This document shows positions 57,731 to 64,000 of a stretch of DNA of 64,000 bases, in pieces. The DNA is taken from NCBI RefSeq assembly GCF_041146795.1, contig NC_135187.1, positions 16,940,556 to 17,004,555 of the forward strand, read 5' to 3'. The position numbers and the translations under genes were made by a program. Each line of letters opens with the position of its first letter. Position 1 is the first letter of the stretch. The stretch comes from Maylandia zebra. Taxonomy: Eukaryota; Chordata; Actinopteri; Cichliformes; Cichlidae. Below the pieces are notes generated by a model, which worked only from the letters and a program-made list of their open reading frames with translations, was not told the origin of the DNA and searched no databases.

Positions 57731-60700
57731 ATGAGCAGCCTGCACCAGCAGCATCATGGCAGCACAGGCTCAGAGCGAGATCTTCACTCTGCTGGCTCCT
57801 CTGTTAGCCTCCCCACAGTTAGAAAGACTCCCAAGAAGCGCCGTCTTTCTCTCCATGCAATCTTTGGGCGCCGACGCCGGCCCGAACGTGACCCCAAGCG
57901 CAAGGCGAAGGCTCTGCAAGCTGAAGTTGGGGTGGATGGTGTCGTCAGCCTCGAAACTGCACAGGTAGAGACTTTGCAGGATAAAACTGCAACCAACTCT
58001 CCATTAGATGTAGCGTCAACTTCTTCAGTGCCAGGGTCTTCGTCAGAGCTGCTGGAGTGCCCTTTGTGCCTACTGCGCCACGCACGCGATCACTTCCCAG
58101 ACATCATGACCTGCCACCACCGCTCCTGCGCAGACTGCTTGCGACAGTATCTGCGCATCGAGATCTCAGAGTCACGAGTCAACATCAGCTGCCCCGAGTG
58201 TGCTGAGCGCTTCAACCCCCACGACATCAGGATGATCCTGGGAGACCGAGCCCTCATGGACAAGTACGAGGAGTTCATGCTGAGGAGGTGGCTGGTGGCT
58301 GAACCTGACTGCCGCTGGTGCCCAGCCCCTGACTGCGGGTAAGAACCACAGCTGAGGGATTAGATGGCCCCTGAGTGAATAACACACAGGACTAGTTGGT
58401 GTAGTTCAAACATAATACACAAGGCAAAAACTTGGGAAATGAAGGCTTTTAGATTTACATTCAAATGTAACTGAAGAGTAGGAAGGAAAGTTGAGATTTG
58501 CAGCACTAATTACAACAAGGCACGTGTAAATTTCAGACAGCTTCCAAAATTTTAAGCCTGTGATATTATCCTGAAAAACCTGCAAATTCATATGGGCCAA
58601 AATCTTAGTTTTAATTACCTGAGATGTGCCTGATCTTCTGTAACTTTGATTAAACCAGTGCCCAACTCCTAAAATAACACACTAAGGCAGAAGATCAAGG
58701 AAATTTCAAGACTGTAATCTGACCCTGTGAAGTTTACTTCAGCTTCTGCATTGATGTCTCGGCTAAAAATAACTCGTAGCAATAATAGCCGCATTTATTC
58801 TGTCAGTCAAAAGCAGCGAGCAGTCAGTTTATGATGATGCCCGCTGTGTTCAGACTGCAAATAGGTTGTAAATGAGCAAATATTCAGTATATAGCCACAA
58901 ATGAAGGAGCATGTATAACAGTCTGAACAATACATGAACTAATTTATGGTTGGATCAGGTGTATTTTACTTGTTCTTCACTGGCCTGTGCACTGTATGTC
59001 CTCTACTGGCCAATAACACGCCGTTTTAGCTTCTGTACAATTAAGTCCTTCTTTCTCCTGATTGGCTGTACTTGGCTAGCTTGTAACCTTGTGCTTCTAA
59101 GCACCGCCTCCCATCAGTGTAGCTGTGCCTTAAATGACCATATAAGGAAATTCATGATCAGCTGACATCAGACTAGAAGACCCACCACACAACAAGCATT
59201 TTGAGTAGTATAAAGGTTTTTATATACGCGGACCAGATTATCTGAAATTATGGCAGTGTTTTAGTATAAACATTCAGCATCATGTGACAGAAAATAAAGG
59301 AAAGCATAACACACCCTTCAGTGATAATAATCTTAAAATAAGGCGAAAAGTTATTTAACCTAAAATAACAAGTTATAAGCTGAATGAAAAAAGACAAAAC
59401 AAAAACCCTATTTCAATTATTAAAGTTGGAAAAAATTTGCAAGTATTGCAAGTTGCTGGTTTGGGGTAAAAACGAGCTCTGCAAACCTCCTAAAAATGTT
59501 AATAAACTGCTGTTTCTTGCAGTTGGAAATCTTTCTTTTTCTCTCTCTCTCTTATATGTCAGAGGCAGTACTGGGTTAAGGTCAGTTCAGGGTCTTGTAT
59601 GTTTCGAGCCAGGAGGGACTCAATAGTTTGCTCACAGGGTCCTGAACTGACCTCCATACGTCTCTTGCTTCTCATTGCACCATTAGGCCGTGACTGCCTC
59701 CATGCACACAGCATACGTGTACTGCTAATGTACCCTTACATCAGTGTGTATTTGGTTTTGCTCCAGGTGCTGGCTGCACTATTTTGTTGTTTTTTGCTTT
59801 GTTTTTTTATATTTTTGCTCCAGTCAGCCATGATCAGTTCAGCTCTGTTGTTGTCTGCTTCAGAAATGGTTTCACCCTTCACTCACTCTCATGATCGTCT
59901 TGCATCAACAGTGCTGACCCTTGTCTGCTGGAATAATGGCTCTTTCATGAGTTTGTTGCAACTCAGCTACAAACAGCTCGACTCTGGCTTGCTGCCACTC
60001 TCCTCGCTGGTTAATGCTCTCAGTCTTTATTGTTGTATAATTGTGCAAATTACTGGGCTCTGTTGGTCAGCTCAACTGTGAAGTTTGTCAAATTTGAGTC
60101 CTCATTATTCCTTAAATAAACAGCTGAATCATCTTTATGCAGTGAAGTTTTGCTCAGTTTCGGATGGTGTCCTATTTAGTTACATGCAAGCATAACCGAA
60201 ACAGTTTTTCTATTTTGGGCAAGCTTGGGGTTTCTTTTAAAAGTTGAGCCCAAGTATATCACTGTAGGTGTTACACTACCAGTTAAAACTGGTTGAATTA
60301 TGGTCTGACAGTAAAATGTATGTGAGGAAAACAAGATGGGGATAATACCAAAAGGCCATTTGGCAATATTTTACCACTTTTTACAACCTGCCATCGGTTC
60401 ACCTCACCAAGGTGTTAGTGTAGACTGTCTAGAAACTGTGCAGACTGGCTGTTTTGTTTAAGTACATGTTCACATTCAGCCTCTACTGCTGCTTGTCAAA
60501 TGTGTCAATAAGAGGATAACAGAGTTTATCTGTTAATGCTTACATTCACTTTCATTTCTTTCATCAGAAACTTGACATGTGATGAATAGTTTTATATATT
60601 TACTCTACTGCTTCTATTTTTTTGTATTTCTTTTTTAACTTCCTCCTTCCTCCACTGACCTTGAAGAAATGTTAGATGTAATTATATAACTTTGCATTTA

Positions 60701-63700
60701 AGATAACTCTAATCTACCTTTTGTAAGGTTAGCCTTAAGGGTTTAGTATGACTAACTTGTCTTCCAAACTTATCATTTTGCTTCATTCGCTAACTTATAA
60801 ATCCCATTGATTCCCACCAAATAGCGTGCCTCTTTAAGTTTCCAGCTGCAGTTGCTGTTGCTCCCTTGCTGTCAGCTGATGTTAACGGCTATATTAGATT
60901 AAATGCTCATCTCATGTTAACAAAGATCTTGACTCACAGCTGTGTACGTCAGACGGTGCTGCAGCGTCTGTTTAATTTGAGGGGGTTTTTTTTGTCTTTT
61001 TTTCTTGGGAATTCATCCTAAACTGAGCAAGAGGCTCGTCCTCCATGTTCTCCTCACACAATCACATTTAGAAATGTGGAAGATGATCAGGGTTTGAGTG
61101 GAGCAACTAAGAGTTCCTTACAAGCTGCTTGCTGTCGCACTGTTTTTGCTTTTCCTCACGTCCCCGTGATAACCATCATGCAGGATCCTGAATGCCTCTG
61201 AGTTTAAATGAAGCTGTCATATCTGCTGCGGGCTCTAACACAGAAACCATCCCCCATGTCTCACCCCTGGAGGGACACGAGGGGGGCTTTGAGTCAGCAA
61301 GCTCGGGGGAAACAGTCACTACCATTCATAATATTCTTGTCACTGATATAAAAGCAGGTTATTTAAAGCAGCAGTTGTGATGGGATATAAATGACTGCTG
61401 CAGCAACGGGCTTTTATGGTGTCACTTTGTCAAGTTTTATGTGCTCATTTATAAAAAGAAACATTCCTGCCACAAAAAAAGCCCTCTAATAAGCCACTGT
61501 GATGACTGATGTAGGTTGCTATGGTGATATGCCATCCTCCAGATTTGATTATACCTGTAGCGGCAAGTCCATTCTGTCTCACCAAATTTTATTTACCATC
61601 ATTTCTCTTTTTAGTTATGCAGTCATTGCATTTGGATGTGCCAGCTGCCCAAAGATCACCTGCGGGCGTGAGGGCTGCGGGACAGAGTTCTGCTACCACT
61701 GCAAACAGCTGTGGCATCCCAACCAGACGTGCGACACCGCACGGCAGCAAAGGGCCCAACACTTCCGGCTGAGGAGTTTCAGGTCGTCCTCACTCAGCTA
61801 CAGCCAGGAGAGCGGCGCTGCAGGTAGCCCACAGATAGGTGCTACCATACAAAGCTCTCAGATTAACCCGACCTGTTCTTTGGCATTACACATTAAAGGA
61901 CACTTGTGATAAATTCACAGTGCACAGAAGCTTTATCATTTTAAGCACAATATTCAGTCTGTTTTATTCTGCACCAGGTGATGACATCAAACCATGCCCT
62001 CGCTGTGCAGCCTACATCATCAAGATGAACGATGGAAGCTGCAATCACATGACCTGCGCCGTCTGCGGCTGTGAGTTCTGTTGGCTTTGCATGAAGGAGA
62101 TCTCTGATCTGCACTATTTAAGGTAAGACTTCCTCCGCCCTATGCTTTTCTTATTTTTTAGGTTTCCTTTAATATTTACAGCTTAATATTTACAGCTCTC
62201 TTTTTGTCTTAGCCCTGTGAAACTATTTTATCTCTCTTGTCTCCTCCCAGTCCATCGGGCTGCACCTTCTGGGGGAAGAAGCCGTGGAGCAGAAAGAAGA
62301 AGATCCTGTGGCAGCTTGGCACATTGGTGGGTGCTCCTGTGGGTATCGCCCTTATTGCTGGCATCGCCATCCCTGCAATGATCATTGGCATCCCTGTCTA
62401 TGTGGGCAGAAAGGTGAGAGCTCCCAGCAGGCAACAGGGGTACAAAATGTGTGTATTCAGAGAAGTGAGAAGTGGTGAAGATCTTGCAGATTAGTACAGA
62501 GAGGTTGTGTTATGCCTGTTTTTTTTGTTTTGTTTTTTTTTTTTTTTTGTACCAGTTTTGTGTTCCTAGTACAGTATCTTGCATGTAACAAGTTTGTCAA
62601 ATGTCAGCCTTGAGATGTGGGGACAAAAGGAGGTGTGTGTTCATCATTTGTGGCTTTACTGCAAAGCGTGTGAAGTTAAATCATACTGAACAATTATTCC
62701 CATCAGATTCATACTCGCTATGAAGGCAAAGACATCTCCAAACACAAGAGGAACCTGGTGATAGCTGGCGGCGTGACGTTGTCTGTGATCGTGTCTCCTG
62801 TGGTTGCCGCGGTCACTGTTGGTGAGGAAAAATGTCTTTTTGTTTTGTTTCACCATCTGTGCCTTCATATTGTGCCTTGCTTGTACCAACACACTGAGTT
62901 TAAACATGTTTCGCCCACCAGTATTTTCTTAGTTAATCTGCTTACCTTACCTAAGTGTCAGTCATAATAATTTTTGTTCATGTTGTGTTATTTAGGAATT
63001 GGCGTTCCCATCATGCTTGCGTACGTCTACGGTGTTGTCCCGATCTCCCTGTGCCGGAGCGGAGGTTGTGGAGTCTCTGCCGGCAATGGGAAAGGAGTGC
63101 GAATTGAGTTTGACGATGAAAATGACAACATAGGCAATGGTGCTGCAGCCACAGGTGAGAGTCTTATACTGTACACAGGCTATGGGAAGAACTTAAAGTC
63201 ACAGTTCAGACAATAATGATCCGTTAATGAATAATTAAAAATGTTGTTTTAAGCACCATGGTGCTCTGCATTTAGCTTAGGTCAATTTTCAGGTTAAATA
63301 TTTAACAGGGTTGATAGAAAAGATTACTGTATGAGTTTGTTCTCACGGTTAGGAATGCATACCAGTCATTACTCTTACATCTGGCCATGCCTTTGTTTTT
63401 ATGCGCATGACATTCATTACTCAAAGGGCTGTTGATGGAAGATGCAGAAAAGTATTCAGGGCGTGTGACTGTGTGAAATGACTGGCACGATATCAGCAAT
63501 TGTGATGAACTAGGGGCTCTGCGTGACGGCGAGACGTGTTGTTTTCTCGCAGCTTCTGTCATCAATGAAAGTCATAATTATTAGTACAGATGACAGCGAA
63601 GACTTTGACCTTTTCAGAAACATAAGGTGTGAGACGTGATGATGTCCTTTTGATTCCAATGAGAATTTAATGATGTGGTGTTCCAGGATGCATGGTAAAG

Positions 63701-64000
63701 TCATACCAAGTTCACTCCTGAGTTTATTACTTATGTGTGTCCACTTTGACGTTACTGACCATGCTCCATTTGTATTAGTTTCACTTCTTTGGGCATTTAT
63801 AGTCACAGGATACAGTAATACTATATCAGAAAGCCACATTGTTGCTTTAGTTTTGTCCATCAAACTATTCTGTAGCCTAATAAAAGCTCACACTGTGTCC
63901 CCCTTTTCTCTGGTCAGACACAACCTCAGTAGCGGAGACTCGCCTCAACAACGCCAGCCTCGGCGATGGTGCGAGTGTTGGTGGTCTGACGGGCCTGAGC
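57731..64000 (+). CDS. rnf19a: E3 ubiquitin ligase RNF19A (RBR type), first 494 codons, 3' incomplete
   Basis: RNF19A (Dorfin) is a membrane-bound RING-between-RING ligase that loads ubiquitin on its RING2 cysteine before transfer. Coding exons are 57731-58338, 61615-61823, 61978-62122, 62251-62413, 62707-62821, 62996-63154 and 63918-64000 (runs off the window). The first exon begins at 57462 after CCTCAG, with 5' UTR to 57730. ATG 57731 ([10 protein letters not shown]) is the first in-frame Met after an in-frame TAG. Domains: basic stretch [18 protein letters not shown]1 C110-C157 (ECPLC, CHHRSC, CPEC); IBR about 204-260; RING2 [20 protein letters not shown] with likely catalytic C294; membrane segments about 340-372 and 392-428; then an acidic [10 protein letters not shown] stretch. 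Wording matches RNF19A rather than RNF19B ([14 protein letters not shown]). The human protein is 838 aa, so about 60% is here. Confidence 0.95.
58339..61614 (+). other. rnf19a: rnf19a intron 2 (first within the coding region)
   Basis: A GT-AG intron of about 3.3 kb between exons that split a Gly codon. Open frames inside (for example 59599-60081 and 61192-61380) show no family similarity and are not supported as exons. Confidence 0.6.

Noticed and set aside
59599-60081. 160-codon frame in an rnf19a intron
   Set aside because: Low-complexity hydrophobic translation with no family match; the flanking rnf19a exons join in frame without it.
1-64000. CRISPR arrays, operons, phage or bacterial islands
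   Set aside because: No direct-repeat/spacer pattern and no prokaryotic gene layout; all genes are intron-split vertebrate genes.

Overview
The window reads as vertebrate nuclear DNA from a ray-finned fish, most likely a percomorph and possibly a cichlid. Genes are split into short exons with GT-AG introns. Between them lie long AT-rich tracts, (CA)n/(TA)n microsatellites, and the Tc1, hAT, piggyBac-like, SINE and LINE debris typical of teleosts. No bacterial or viral gene organisation is present.

Layout. 1-6.8 kb is gene-poor. It holds a LINE 3' fragment between (TA)n arrays and, beside it, a complete Tc1 element with an open 340-codon transposase (2914-4520). 6861-9984 (+) is a complete five-exon D-2-hydroxyacid dehydrogenase of the glyoxylate/hydroxypyruvate reductase (GRHPR-like) type, 326 aa. 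11.25-13.63 kb is a partial tandem copy with exons 2-4 only, broken by a 1-bp frameshift and a lost splice donor. 14214-16610 (+) is psmg2, seven coding exons, 262 aa. 19823-36933 (-) is ptpn2, ten coding exons, 403 aa, ending in a nuclear (TC45-like) tail; intron 3 has a GC donor. psmg2 and ptpn2 converge tail to tail, as I recall their human orthologues do on 18p11. About 40.1 kb to the end (+) is rnf19a: a possible non-coding first exon, an intron of about 17 kb, then coding from 57731 through the RING, IBR, RING2 and two membrane segments. The gene runs off the window after 494 codons.

The rnf19a first intron is a transposon trap. It holds a hAT element with 8-bp target duplications (43.9-44.9 kb), a three-level nest (a tRNA-derived SINE split by a hAT element that itself carries a TTAA-flanked piggyBac-like element, 47.5-49.1 kb), and a decayed 2.35-kb element with a SWIM-domain gene and an opposed THAP-domain gene between TA duplications (51.4-53.8 kb).

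The genes do not form one pathway. They are GRHPR-like (hydroxyacid metabolism), psmg2 (20S proteasome assembly), ptpn2 (dephosphorylation of JAK/STAT and receptor kinases) and rnf19a (RBR ubiquitin ligase). Exon boundaries were read by eye from splice signals, frame continuity and remembered family sequences; no alignment was run. The most unusual content is in the mobile elements, and I saw no clear new multi-gene system.
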